From Allium sativum (Eukaryota; Streptophyta; Magnoliopsida; Asparagales; Amaryllidaceae), in assembly GCA_030737875.1 (NCBI GenBank), contig CM060915.1, forward strand, positions 362,387,863 to 362,451,862: a DNA stretch of 64,000 nt, given 5' to 3'. This document shows positions 22,138-34,090 of the stretch, in pieces; the stretch's first letter is position 1, and each line of letters opens with the position of its first letter. Both the position numbers and the translations under genes were made by a program. Below the pieces are notes generated by a model, which did no database searches, had not been told where the DNA came from, and saw only the letters and a list, made by a program, of their open reading frames with translations.

Positions 22138-22305
22138 ATATGTTTACCAGATAAGATAAAAAAATTTGAAATTGTTTTCAAAAGGAAGTTTAAAGAAGCA
22201 TTTTTCAAGAAAAAGTGTTATATTTTTAAAAAGGCATAATCCCCCAAAGACATGTGCACTATCTCTATCTATCCTTCGTTTTGAATCTTTCCTTTCTGTT
22301 TCAGC

Positions 22306-23274
22306 ATGTCTGGAGACCTTAACCTTCCAGAAGGAGTGCCGATACCCGGCTGGTTTAGGAGGTACTTAGAAGCAAGGGCCAATGGCGCGGGCCCAGCAGA
22401 CATTCCTCCTCCAGTGGCCGCGATTCCTCCTCATCCTCCTCCTCGTGGAAATGCCTTCGCAAAAACATGTAGAGACTTCAAGGCTATGGATGGAAAAGAC
22501 TTTTATGGGACAGAGTCCTTTGTAGGAGCAAGAAACTGGCTAAAGGACACCGAGGATCTGTTTGTCATCTTCGGAGTTGATGACAGACAAAAGATACAAC
22601 TAGCAGTGTGGTTGCTTAAAGATGACGCTTCCTATTGGTGGGAGATTACCAATGCTCAGAGGGCAGTGGAAACATGGGAAGATTTCAGGACAAGATTTGA
22701 GATGAAATTCCTCTCCCAAGCTGAAAGAAGCCTGCAAATGGAGAAGTTCCTAACTCTTAAACAGGGGAGCATGATGATCAGGGAGTACGTCAATCAGTTT
22801 AATCAGCTGGCCAGATTTGGGCTGGACTTAGTAAACACCCAACACAAGAAGGCGCTTCGCTTCGTCAAAGGTTTGAATGAGCCTCTACACAGCCTTGCTA
22901 TGACCCATGTATCCACGGGAGCGACTTATGAAAACTTGGTGGACATGGCGTTGCTACACGAGGAAGACAAAGGCAAGAAAGAGACTAAGGTAGAAGAAAA
23001 TAAAGAGGGTCTACAAGCTAAGAAAACAGACTTCAAGAAAGGCGGGAAGAACAACAAATCCCGTGAAAAGAGAAAGTGCAATTTCTGTGGCATTGTGGGA
23101 CATATAGCAAAGGATTGCAGAAAGAAGAAGGCAAAGATGAATGGTGGTTGCTTCAGTTATGGAGAGACTGGACACTTGGCTAAGGACTGCCCAAAGAAGC
23201 GGGGGCAGGGGCATAGGACTGGATCCACCTTAGGAGGTCAAGTTCATGCACTGGTGGCACCTCCACAGGAATGA
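22306..23274 (+). CDS. Gag of element C
   Basis: 322 codons from MSGDLNLPEG, matching the gag start of element A. A proline-rich segment lies near residues 28-48, the gag core at about residues 55-230 ([33 protein letters not shown]), then a charged lysine-rich part and two zinc knuckles: CNFCGIVGHIAKDC and CFSYGETGHLAKDC. In the second, the middle Cys is Tyr (Cys in element A), which should impair zinc binding. It ends at a TGA where element A has Arg (CGA), a C-to-T change typical of deaminated methyl-CpG, so the stop is secondary and protease once followed in frame. Confidence 0.88.
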   Translation: MSGDLNLPEGVPIPGWFRRYLEARANGAGPADIPPPVAAIPPHPPPRGNAFAKTCRDFKAMDGKDFYGTESFVGARNWLKDTEDLFVIFGVDDRQKIQLAVWLLKDDASYWWEITNAQRAVETWEDFRTRFEMKFLSQAERSLQMEKFLTLKQGSMMIREYVNQFNQLARFGLDLVNTQHKKALRFVKGLNEPLHSLAMTHVSTGATYENLVDMALLHEEDKGKKETKVEENKEGLQAKKTDFKKGGKNNKSREKRKCNFCGIVGHIAKDCRKKKAKMNGGCFSYGETGHLAKDCPKKRGQGHRTGSTLGGQVHALVAPPQE

Positions 23275-25818
23275 GGTAGTGATATTTCTGTAGAAAGTGT
23301 AGTCTATCTTTATGATCATCCAGTTCGCACACTTTTTGACTCTGGCGCATCACACTCCTTTATCTCATCTGCCTTAGAAGAATCTCTGCATCTAGACACT
23401 AGTATGGTAGAGGATCCCTTAGTAGTTTCAAATCCAATTGGGGGCTCCGCTTACTTGTCAATGGTTTGTTTGGGTTTGAAAATCTCTATTCTCAGCATTG
23501 AGTTTAGTTGTAATGCCTTTGTTTTGGGCTTCACGGGATATGGTTTGATCTTAGGCATGGACTGATTATCCAGTAATGGTGCCATTCTTGATTGTGAGAA
23601 AAGAGTAGTTAGACTCTTGACTCGGCTTGGTAACACTCTAGAAATTTCTTGTAATCCCTTGAATGTTGTTATGCTTAGTTATCTATAGTCGCTTGATGCT
23701 TCTGATGAGAATTTGGAGTCAGTTAGAGTAGTCTGGGAATATCCGGATGTCTTTGAGGAGGTGAAGGGCTTACCTCTGAGGTGGGAAATACACTTCCGCA
23801 TATATCTTGTGGATAATGCAAAGCCTGTAGCTTTACCTATCAGACACATGGCTCCAAAGGAGAGAAAGGAGCTCAGTAAGCAGGTTAAAGAACTTCTCGA
23901 AAAGGGGTTCATTAGACGGAGCATTTCGGAATGGGGTGCTCCAGTGGTGTTCGCAACCAAAGCGGACGGTTCGCTTCGCCTTTGCGTCGACTATAGGGAG
24001 TCAAACAAATTAACCAAGAAAAATAGGCACCCTCTTCCCCGAATCGACGATTTGTTTGATCAGGTTGTAGGTGCATCGGTCTTCTCCCAACTTGATCTGG
24101 CAACTGGGTTCCATCAGCTAAGAGTAGCTGAAGACAGCATTAATAAAACGGCGTTCAGAACCCCAGACAGTTTTTTCGAGTGGCTTGTCATGCCTTTCGG
24201 CTTGACAAACGCACCCGCTTATTTCGTAGACCTAATGAGCAGTGTGTTCAGAGAATTCCTCAACAAAATTGTAGTTGTCTTCGTAGATGATATTTTGATC
24301 TTCTCAAAGAATGAGGAAGAGCATGCTCAACATCTGAAAGAAATCATGGATACTCTCCGAGCACATCGGCTGAAGGCAAAATTTTCCAAATGTCACTTTT
24401 GGAGAGAAGTAAGGTTTCTTGGGCATGTGGTGTCCAAAGAAGGATTGGCCGTGGACCCTGCGAAAGTAGTTGCGGTGCAAGATTGGAAGGCACCAAAGAA
24501 CGCAACCGAAGTCAGAAGTTTTATAGGGCTGGCGGGTTTCTACCGTAAGTTCATTAGGGATTTTGCAAAAATCTCAGCCCTACTCACAATGCTAACAAAG
24601 AAGAATCTGGCGTTCACTTGGGATTTGGATTGCGAGTTTTCTTTCCAACGATTAAAAAGGGCTCTCACAACAGCCCCAGTTCTGACTTTGTCGGATGGAA
24701 GCAAGATGTTCACAGTATACACAGATGCATGTGGGACGGGGCTAGGCGTTGTTTTGATGCAAGAAGGGAGGGTAGTAGCTTATGGTGGAAGGAAATTGAA
24801 AGTTCATGAAAAAAACTACTCAACCCATGATCTTGAGTTAGCTGCCATTGTCTTTGCACTTAAGTCTTGGCGCCATTATCTCCTAGGTGAGAAGTTTGAA
24901 CTGTATACTGACCATAAATCGTTGAAATATCTTTTCTCGCAAAAAGATCTTAACTTAAGGAAACAGAGATGGATAGAGTTTCTTGCCTCGTATGACTTTG
25001 AGATTTCCTATACTCCGGGCAAGGGCAATGTAGTAGCAGACGCCTTTAGCAGAAAGAAGTTGACCCTAAGCCCACTCTTTGTAGAAAGGCAAAGCTTGGA
25101 GTATATTGCCAGTTTTAACTTTAGGCCCTCCTCTGATTTCATACCGGGTTTGTTAGCATCTCTTGAAGTGCGCCCTACTCTTTTGGATACAATAGGGACT
25201 GCACAACGTGAAGACCCTCAGCTAGTTGAAGTGGTTAATAAGCTAATTAGGGGTGAGACTTCTAGTCACCTCAATAGGTACTCTATCGATGATAAAGGTT
25301 GGCTGAGACGCGATGGAAGACTATGCGTCCCACAAGAAAGGGAGTTGGTAAAGAAGGTTCTTGAGGAAGCACATCATTCCACGATGACAATACACCCAGG
25401 CGGATACAAAATGTACAAGGACATGAAGAGAGTTTTCTTTTGGAGCGGCATGAAGAAGGACGTAGCAGATTTCGTTTCTAAGTGTATGATATGCCAACAG
25501 GTCAAGGCGGAACAGAAGAAGCCTGGAGGACTGCTTCATCCTCTAGAGGTCCCACAGTGGAAGTGGGATAGTATTTCAATGGACTTCGTTGATGGGCTGC
25601 CTAGGTCGAGAAGGGGCAATACTAGCATTTGGGTAATAGTGGATAGGCTTACAAAAAGCACCCACTTTTTACCTGTCAAGAATAGAAGGACCGCCTCATC
25701 TCTAGCGTCTCTTTACCTTAAGGAGATCATTCGACTCCATGGGATACCCACCAGCATTGTTAGTGACCGAGACCCAATCTTCACAAGTGAGTTTGGCGGA
25801 GTCTGCAAGAAGCTGTAG
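23275..25818 (+). pseudogene. Protease-reverse transcriptase-RNase H-integrase of element C, interrupted
   Basis: The gag frame continues after its TGA. Protease [13 protein letters not shown] lies near 23333. A TGA at 23563-23565 replaces the Trp of GMDW, and a TAG at 23686-23688 replaces Glu. From 23713 the frame is open for 701 codons: reverse transcriptase ([10 protein letters not shown], catalytic [10 protein letters not shown] near 24280), RNase H ([30 protein letters not shown]) and integrase with [13 protein letters not shown] and [11 protein letters not shown]. It stops at 25818 because one base is missing in the string after TTCACAAGTGAGTTT. All catalytic acidic residues up to there are intact. 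Confidence 0.88.
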
Positions 25819-26651
25819 GCACACAGTTATGTTTGAGCATGGCCTATCACCCCCAAACTGATGGCCAGACGGAAAGGGTGAATAGATTTTTAGATGATCT
25901 TTTAAGACTTCGCGTTCTTGACTTTGGAGGGACATGGGAGGATCACCTTCCTTTAGTGGAATTTGCCTACAACAACAACTACCAAGCTACCATAGGCATG
26001 GCACCCTTCGAAGCCTTGTATGGAAGACCGTGCAAATCACCAACTTGTTGATGGGAGTCTACAGATAAGCTTATACTTGGGCCAGACATGATTAGATAGA
26101 CCTCAGAGAAAGTGGACTTAATACGAAGAAGGATGAAGACAACCCAGGATAGACAAAAGTCCTCCGCAGACAAGAGAAGGACCAACCTTGAGTTTGAGGC
26201 TGGGGACAGGGTTTTCCTTAAGCTATCTCCTTTAAGGAACGTCGTTTGCTTTGGATCCACAGGAAAGTTAGCACCAAGATTTGTAGGGCCTTTTCCTATC
26301 ATCGAGAAGGTTGGGAAGATGGCCTATAGATTAGAGCTACCCGAGAGACTGGCCGGAGTTCACAACGTCTTTCATGTTTCTCACCTCCGGAAGTGTTTGC
26401 ATTAGTCTGTGGTAGTGGTGGAACCTAGCATTCTAGAAGAAGCCGAAGTGGAACGTGAAGCAACTGTGAGGAGAGTTCCAACCCGCATCTTAGGAACTGA
26501 AGTGAAAAAGCTATGCAACCGCGAAGTCAAACTTGTTAAAGTTCAGTGGAGCGACGCCGAGGAAGACGCGACTTGGGAAATTGAGGACAGAATACGCGCT
26601 GCCTACCCTTTTCTTTTTGAGGGTACATCTTTGATCTCTCTTTTTACTTAA
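25819..26651 (+). pseudogene. Integrase end and chromodomain of element C, shifted frame
   Basis: Continues integrase in the -1 frame with MAYHPQTDGQTERVN (third catalytic Glu present) and ALYGRPCKSPTC. A TGA at 26049-26051 replaces Trp, a TAG near 26098 and another near 26404 replace Glu. The GPF-like LAPRFVGPFPI and the chromodomain (LCNREVKLVKVQW, ATWEIEDRI) follow to the natural end at 26651. The region is recognizable throughout but cannot be translated as one chain. Confidence 0.86.
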
Positions 26652-27211
26652 GTTATGCTTTATCTATCTTTTTAGGTATATCTCCTCGGTCCTTTTCCTA
26701 ACTCCTTAGGTAGAAAACAAATGGATGCAAACATGTATTTGAAAACATGTTATGGATGATGGCTGCAAATGGTTGCTAGTGATTGCTAGTGGTTGCTCGT
26801 GGATACATATACACATACACCCTAGGTTTTAGATCGGCTCAGTCACTTCATATTGCATATGCATATATGTATTCTCATTTGTATATGGTTGAAACTTGAT
26901 ATGCTGTCATATGGTTGTCGCATTTGTAGAATAGTTGTGCACTCATGTAGAATTATGAGTAGGAAAAATTTGCATACATAATGGATTCATGACACTTACA
27001 TGATTCGCATTAAGGAGGTCAAATGAATCAGTAGACCTCCTGATTTCTGCATTAGATAAGGACATGTACACACACTATGCATATGATCATGAAGCATTAG
27101 AAGTCTTTTAAGGATAGTGGACACCTGTTTTTGTTGGTTGAGTAGATGGACGGTTGGATGGTAGGATATACATTCTTCCTAACTTGAAGATTTCGAGGAC
27201 GAAATCCTTTT

Positions 27212-27223
27212 AAGAGGGGAGAA
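27212..27223 (+). other. Polypurine tract of element C
   Basis: AAGAGGGGAGAA, abutting the 3' LTR. Confidence 0.85.
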
Positions 27224-27474
27224 ATAACACCCCGTGAATTCTATAACATTAAGCTTCACAAATTAAAGTGTAATTAATTCTATATGAAATAATTAAGGGA
27301 AATGGGTTACGCCATTACGTTCGTCTCGGAATTCTACTTGAGATAGAGTCCGAGTTTGCGTGAATCGGACTCTGTATGAAGGAGTTATGACCTTCGAAAG
27401 TTTCAGAATAAAATTTAAAATTCAAGCAGCTCGGTTTCAAGTTCAAAATTCGAAAAATAAGCTCAAACTGGGCT

Positions 27475-27494
27475 GGGCGGGAAAATTCCCGCCT
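27475..27494 (+). promoter_or_regulatory. Paired E2F-type palindrome, element C 3' LTR
   Basis: Both halves fit WTTSSCSS. Followed by GTCGAC-type repeats at 27504-27572. Confidence 0.48.
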
Positions 27495-27718
27495 AGGGAC
27501 CAGGTCGACCATAGGGTCGACCATGGTGTCGAATTGGGTGTCGACCCGCCAGTCGACCTACCTGGTCGACCTAGCTGGCTGGGTCTGGTTCTGGCTCGAA
27601 TTTCTGTGGCTCGGTGTGTCATTAGGGCTGACATGTCACCTCTTGATTGGCTCTTTGGACTTTTTATGGTCTAAATTCTTCCTATCTTCATCTGACGGCT
27701 CAAAACAATCTAAAAATC

Positions 27719-27726
27719 TATATATA
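27719..27726 (+). promoter_or_regulatory. TATA box, element C 3' LTR
   Basis: TATATATA in the same context as the 5' LTR. Confidence 0.7.
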
Positions 27727-28910
27727 CACCCTAAGTCTCAACTAAAATTCATACAAAAAAATAAGATTGGAGTCGTCATGCTGCCAGGAAGGAATTGAGC
27801 GTATCCGTCAAGAGAGAGGAGCTTAGAGACGAATCAAATTAGGAAGAAGACTAAAGCTTAATCAAATTATTCAACGCAACGTTAATCTACCCAAAGGAAC
27901 GCATCTCAATTTCAGAACTCAGAATCCAGAATTCAAGATTCTGCATTCGTTTTAAGTATAGTGATCTTTCAGAATATGAATAAAACTGTGACGTGATTCG
28001 ATGTAAATGAAATTAGAATTGTGTTATTGTATAATAATGATATAAATTTTGTGTATTGTAATGATTCTGTTATGACTTGTGTATTGATATTTGTGGCCTA
28101 AATTGATTGATGCAAGCCTATTGGACAATTGTATATGAAAATAATGGCACTTGCAAGTTGTGGCAAAAACTAGAATTTGATCCCTTTATGTTTATGTCTA
28201 TGGCATGGACTATATACATTCTCTAAGTCTAAATTAAGGCTTATATAAACATGTTCTAGATTTGAGACCTTTTATGCCTACATGACTCAAAATCTAGGAA
28301 CACATTCTTATGTTTATTTGCAAGTACAATTGGATCTATGTTAAGTACCGTTTGGGTTACATAAACTATGCAAGTTTCATGTTGAAATAGGCTATATGAT
28401 TAAATGTTAAAATTGGACATTTTGGTGAATATACAACGTGTTAGTTTTGTTGTTGACATTATGCCAAGTTAAACATGTTTAAACCCAAGTTTGTATAAGC
28501 CTAAACTATGCCATTTCATATGACACCTACTTAGTTATACTCTGATTTGAATGCAAGTTCACATGACCCATAATTTATGTTAGTTGAATCGCTAATTGCA
28601 AGTTCATGCGCCACACACCTTTATGTATTGTAAAATATTACATGTTCTTGATTTCCCCTTTTCTCACATTTATAAAGTTGAGCTGAATTGTGTCGAGCCC
28701 AGCATTTGTTATAATGTTGCGAACGTACAAATGGGGGTAATAACGTTGGGTGTAAAACATGAAAATATATGTTCGCATGTTTGGCACATGCCAACGACAA
28801 TGAAATTTAAGCGGTATGAGTTGTTATACCCAAGAATAAAGGACATGACATTTACATATAAAATTGAGAAGTGATAAAGTATGTAAATTTAGAAAACACA
28901 GTATGCTTAA

Positions 28911-29107
28911 CCCGAGGTTGGATTGAGTTGTGGCGTAAACCTGCCCGGACCCGCCCGGCTGTCCAGTAGTCACAACAATACCTATCCAATGTGGGTGGTT
29001 AAGCATTGAGCCCAATAAGGACCCGAGGTTAGACTGAGTTACGGTGTAAATCTACCCGGAACCGACCGGCACATCCAGTAACCGTAACAATATCTGTCTA
29101 ATGTGAG
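28911..29107 (+). other. Duplicated hairpin, element C 3' LTR
   Basis: Same pair as in the 5' LTR. The first copy has one change in an arm (GTTGTGGC for GTTGTGAC). The second has a perfect outer helix TTAGAC/GTCTAA and the loop CCCGGAACCGACCGG. Confidence 0.73.
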
Positions 29108-30232
29108 TGGTCGGTGCTTTAAAAGGCTAAGGACAGATGGTAGGGTTAAGTTAACTAAAACACTTAACCAGTTCAACATGTTAATTAAACTGATGGATGA
29201 GGTTAGGTAAATACAGACACTTGACCACTTAACATGTTTGACTAGAAAACCCTAGTAACGAGGGACCCGTTTCAGTAGTAACCCAAGTTAGGTATCATGG
29301 TACCCTAAAACTAGGTAGGGTGGGGAACGATTACTGGGCTGATTGTAAGCGGTCAAAAACGACGGAGGTGGGTGCACAGTGTAGGTTCTAACGTGGTATG
29401 GGCTTGCACATACTCCGGAGCAGACAAACAGGGCACAAGGGCACCAGTAGTATAACCTATGCATTCTAAGGTTTGTGTCGGGTCGCCACCATGGGTCTTG
29501 ATACACCCCATGGTGGGACTAGCATAGGTGTCTACAATTCTTAGTGGCCGTATGACACATATGTTTATGCGAGTAGGAGCCGATCTTTAGAAAATGGGGA
29601 TCACTTCACCCTAAGCATGGGGTGCCAGCTAGAATAAGCTCAAGTAGGTGCAGAGATATAGTGTGGATGCGATAGTACATTCGATTCTAAACTACACTTC
29701 CTTAGCTTGTGATACTTTCCTGTTTTCAGTTTATATCTATCATGCCCTTTTCTTATTCACATACTGAAGAGTCACTAGATTTACTCAGGCTTTATGTCTG
29801 ACTCTATTTTCTTTTCGTCTTCTTTTCTTTCGTTCCCCCCCCCCCCCCCCACAAGGTCCACAAGAAGGAAACAACCCAGCTTAGTCAGACTCTTTGCAAG
29901 CTTCAGGACCGTAGATGTATGGTTTTGATCTCTTTTGCTCGGACTATGGCTTTGGATATCACTATGGGGATTTTTGTTACTTTATTTATGTTTTATGCTT
30001 CTTTAAAAATCGAGACAGTAATGAGGTTGTGATGTTGGAAGTATTTTGAGACAATTATGGAAATGTTTTGTATGAACACGTATTGATGAAATAAAAGCCT
30101 GTTTGTTTTCCGTTGTTTAAAATATGTGTATTTATATCTGTCTTGTGTTTATCTGTGAATTTTACTTATAAACCTCCACCAAAGTTAAGGCATTCCCTTT
30201 GTGAGTGACCTTAACGAAGGTGGGGTGTTTCA

Positions 30233-30237
30233 AGAAA
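30233..30237 (+). other. Target-site duplication of element C, right copy
   Basis: AGAAA directly after the CA of the 3' LTR. Confidence 0.9.
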
Positions 30238-31343
30238 TGATGTTCAGTTTCTCATCTCCTTGTTGTTTACTTCTCACGTGATGTGTCATGTTAGTCCTGA
30301 CAACCAGCGTAAATCAAACATACGACCACGGTATCGGCACCTCGGTCATGGGAGCCAGTGCTGCTATCCTGACCTCGAGCCAATTCCGAGGCTAAAACAC
30401 TTGGCTATGTCCGGCAGCCTGAGCACGAGAGCCGACAACCCTACTCGAATTTCCATCCCATGGGGCGACCGAGTATAAACAAGCACTAACTCGAACCTTG
30501 GCCCCATGCCGAGGTCGAGGATAAAATGTTCCATGTCCAAGTCCAGGCGACTTGGCGCCGCCACACAGCGACCGACTAGAAGTGACGTAAGTCTCTCTTC
30601 GCCAATCGCGGGTGCCGACCGAATCTTGGCGCAGCACCAAGACCGACCTTAAATCATTTTTTCCCCCTTAGCTCTCAAGGCTTAGGGGTATCCCATGGTC
30701 ACGATCGGACCTTACGAGTTGATGATCTAGGCTTAACTCGTTGGCGAATAAATCATGCCGATGGCTCGCCCTAACCCGATGAACGACATGAGAACCACCC
30801 ACCTGGCGGACCGCGTAACGCGATGCCCTACGCCTTCGCTATACTTGGAATTGACCTTGGATAACCCAAAACAGTAGGCGCATAGCCTTGTTTTGCAAAC
30901 AATGGGTTTCCTGAGCAGAGGGAAACTTACTGAATCCAGCGCTCTATTACACCCCTCTAGAATAATTGACCCAGTGCATGGTACCCAATCGTTTTTTGTG
31001 ACAAGTGCAACGATAAATATGCTTATGCAAGTACAGGATGCTGGAAAACATAAAATGAACATATGAACACTTAACATAAACTGCGATCTTTACTAGTTAA
31101 TATTTCAATTTTTACACACACACACATTTAACAGACCATGTGTCTAACATATTCCTTTCTAATGACAGGGTGTGCATGAGAACCACACCATGTCTTGAAA
31201 TACCAAAAGCGAGGGTCGTACTCATGTAAACCATCGGCCAACACTATCAAAATAGTAGTAACTCTTACTTAAGTTACTAACATTGATCATGTTTTTTCCT
31301 CTTGTGCTTGTGCTTTTTCTATGCAGATTCAGCACTCGACGGT
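30238..31343 (+). other. Element B sequence between pol and the antisense gene
   Basis: Continues B after element C. Rich in short C/G-containing words, with no open frame of substance on either strand. It is expected to be the 3' untranslated part of the antisense gene. I see nothing more in it. Confidence 0.5.
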
Positions 31344-32437
31344 TCATCCTTCACCCCGGGACTCTTCTTGCCAGACCCGATCTTTCCATCTCGGCCCCTC
31401 CGAGAAGTCTTTGATTGATGAGAAGCCACAGACGTCTCTCGCCGGTCCTATCACCACTAGAGACCTCGGTAATATCAATGAGTGTGGCATGCGGCGTACG
31501 CTTGGGGTACTTCGAGTAGTGAGGCCGACCACTGCGTCGCCCATCACCGAGACCGCCTTGCCTTCCCATTCATCTTTCTCCTTGGCCTCTTTGGCAGCCC
31601 GCCGCGTAGCGAGCTTCTGGGACTTGTGCGGCGTGACATCACCAGCCTTGGCTTTCTCAAGGAACTCAGTAGTCCTCCACTGTGCTTCCTCATCCCCCCT
31701 CTTCTTTCGGGCCTCATCATCAGCCCTCTTCTTCTCGGCCTCCTTATCGGCCTTTCTCTTTGCGACCGTGTCAGCGACTCTCTTCTTAGCATCCTCCCTA
31801 TTCTTCATTAGGACCTTCTTCCTGGCAGCCTCGTTGTTCCTGCTTCTCTTCCACTTCTTCGCTCTTCACCACCATCTTGGCTTTCTGAGCTTCCACCATA
31901 GCCGCCATCGAAGTCACATCAGCCTCCATCGGACCTCTGGCATGAAAAATCTATCCATCAACCGTCTCCTCTTCATCCATCAGACCCTCATAAAGACTGG
32001 TTGTTATCCGTATATCCGAGAAGGTGTCAAGTTGTTCGCTGCCTCCTCCAGACTGCGCTCCAGCAGGCTCTCGCACGAACTCAGTCACTTGTGGGACCAC
32101 GGGGGCAGGGCCCGATGTTGCAGTTAGCGTAAGAAGGGTTGCATGGTAAAAACACAACCGTTTAGTCTAAGAATTCGGTAATCGCATAATCCTCTAGGAT
32201 GCATTGTAAAGGTAATTTACCTCTGGTCAGGGATGGCATGGGAGAATCAGAAGGGGCACTCGGTGCCATTGGCAATGTGAATCCGGTCTCTCCTATCCCC
32301 GGATTATCTGGGCCATACTCAGTCGAAGCACGAGTTGAAGCTGCATGAGCACTCACTATACCCGATTCGGGGGCCAGTGGTCGATAGGAGCTTGCTTCCG
32401 CAAATTTCTCCGCAACCACAACACTCTCGGTCATCAC
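31344..32437 (-). pseudogene. C-terminal part of the element B antisense gene
   Basis: Three open pieces on the minus strand: 32437-32162, 32157-31951 and 31808-31344. The last encodes a lysine/glutamate/arginine-rich helical tail (KNREDAKKRVADTVAKRKAD and similar), likely a coiled coil. The first two are low-complexity, Ser/Pro/Glu-rich. They lie on the far side of the element D insertion from the rest of the gene (43753-46246), so D splits the antisense gene. Function unknown. Extra antisense frames downstream of pol are known in Tat-lineage elements. Confidence 0.5.
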
Positions 32438-32537
32438 CGACTTCCCTTCTCAGCAGTAAGCCTCTCCAACTCTCTCTTTAAACATCCTCAAGCAACAACC
32501 TCTTACCCTCTTCCAGCCTCTCGCGCTCCTTGATAGT

Positions 32538-32542
32538 CAAGA
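32538..32542 (+). other. Target-site duplication of element D, left copy
   Basis: CAAGA before the TG of the LTR, repeated at 43435-43439. Confidence 0.92.
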
Positions 32543-32762
32543 TGTAACAACCCGTATTTCAATAACATGTTAAAACGAGAATCAAGGCAGAATTTAATTT
32601 TAAATTCTGAATCAAGTAAAATGGACTATGCCATTGCGTTCGTCTCGGAAAAATACGCGAAATAGAGTTCGAGTTTTCGAAAATCGGAGTCCGTATGACC
32701 CGGTTAAGGCCCAAAGAAGTTTTCGGGAAATTTGAATTTCGAAACATGCAGAAATGGGGCCA

Positions 32763-32780
32763 GGCGGGAAAATTCCCGCC
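32763..32780 (+). promoter_or_regulatory. Paired E2F-type palindrome, element D 5' LTR
   Basis: GGCGGGAAAATTCCCGCC. The 3' LTR copy is at 39196-39213. Confidence 0.5.
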
Positions 32781-32783
32781 CAG

Positions 32784-32880
32784 GCATGTCGACAGGCATG
32801 TCGACAGGGCTGTCGACTTGCAAGTCGACAGGCATGTCGACAGGCATGTCGACAGGGCTGTCGACTTGCCCTGTCGGCTG
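32784..32880 (+). repeat. GTCGAC repeats, element D 5' LTR
   Basis: Seven GTCGAC sites arranged as two copies of a block AT-GTCGAC-AGG, AT-GTCGAC-AGG, CT-GTCGAC-TTG. The 3' LTR copy is at 39217-39313 with one site mutated (GTCGAT). Confidence 0.8.
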
Positions 32881-32996
32881 ATTCTGGTCTGGTGCACCTA
32901 TTTTCCATCTTGGCTAGGTTTTTGGGCCTGGTTTGAAATCTGACGGTTCAGGTTGGTCCTAGGGTTAATCTAAGGGCCTAAAACTATCCTAATCTC

Positions 32997-33004
32997 TATA
33001 AAAA
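32997..33004 (+). promoter_or_regulatory. TATA box, element D 5' LTR
   Basis: TATAAAAA; copy at 39430-39437. Confidence 0.72.
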
Positions 33005-34090
33005 GACCCTAAACCTACCCCTAAACCCTCATTATTCACTCATGTAACTAAACTATGGCCAAATTTCTACTCTCATGGCCTCCATCTCAAATCCCTAGAG
33101 CCTATGCATTCAAATCGGGTTCAAATCAAAAGGTGCAAGCTTGCTACACCAAATAGAGGCCAAATCAACATTGCTATGCGAGTTTCATGAAGGTTCTTCT
33201 TCAAAGGAGCCACCTTTCTTCGTCAAGATGATTCATGCTTCTTTCCCTAGGCCTAACTATGTAAGTTCTAGCTACTTTTAGTTGGAAACGGTAGTTTTGA
33301 TAATGACATGGGATAAAATGAGGCTAAACATGATTATGCGAACCTATATGAACCTTACCTTGCCTCTTGTGTTTATATTTATGATTTTAGGCCTTGTGAG
33401 TGACTTAATCATGCCTCTCATGCTATGCATAACCTAGTTTAACTTGCAAGTTTGGATCTTTATGCATGAAATGCTAGCATGAACCTTTGGGAACCATTTG
33501 ACTTGTGAAACATAGGCAAATACTTGACCTTGGGGCTTATGCATGCATATGAACACAAACCCCTTATGTTTCATGCATGTTTGTGGCAAAACCTCCTTAT
33601 GATATTATGCAAGTTTGTGGCCAAATCCTATATGATAGTATGCATGCTTATGGTCAATCCCTACATGACTCTATCATGCATGTTTTAAGGCCAAACCCCC
33701 TTATGACGCCATGCATGTTTGAAGCAAATCCCTTTTTGTGGCATCGTGCATGTTTTGGGGTCTACATGTAGCCATAGTATACCTACTATGTTGACTCGCT
33801 TTGCTTGCGTTGGGAAACACGATTTTGGGTAATTAGGTAAACATTAACATGTCGCGAAATCTTAACTTGATTATGACATGTGTTTATACTTGAAAATATG
33901 ACTTGGAAGATAACATGGAAGTTGGCATGTAAGTATGCATAAAAACATGAGCTTGGGAATTTACCTATTAAGTTAGGTCTACCCTTTGGGAATTTACCTA
34001 TTAAGTTAGGTCTACCCAAATGCTTGAAAACTTGTAACATGTTTTGGAAACATGATGAACTTAGATAATATGAGTGTGGCCAACTCGAGG

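Larger units (their letters stand above)
19089..30232 (+). mobile_element. Element C: Ty3/Gypsy chromovirus, Tekay/Del clade, inserted in element B
   Basis: Complete outline: LTR 19089-22123, primer site 22126-22137, gag-pol 22306-26651, polypurine tract 27212-27223, LTR 27224-30232, and a perfect 5-bp duplication. Protein order and chromodomain are the same as in element A, with most residues alike, so both belong to one superfamily but to different families by LTR. The polyprotein has six in-frame stops and one 1-base loss, so it is not autonomous now. It splits B just after integrase. Confidence 0.94.
27224..30232 (+). repeat. 3' LTR of element C (3009 bp)
   Basis: Matches the 5' LTR with scattered differences. 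Its first bases read ATAACACC, so the terminal TG has been lost after insertion. The splice donor is mutated here (GTAAGT to TTAAGT at 27952). Confidence 0.92.

Noticed and set aside
31344..32127. 268-codon plus-strand frame at 31321-32127
   Set aside because: It mirrors the charged coiled-coil frame of the antisense gene on the other strand; its Ser/Leu/Phe-rich product is the expected shadow.
32612..32943. Open frames on both strands rich in Arg/His/Cys or Asp/Arg/His over the GTCGAC repeats
   Set aside because: They come from translating a short repeat. No gene context; the same frames appear in both LTRs of D.
33005..33030. Telomere-like CCCTAAA motifs after TATA of element D
   Set aside because: Only two or three degenerate copies; a short telo-box near a start site is common in plants and does not show an interstitial telomere.
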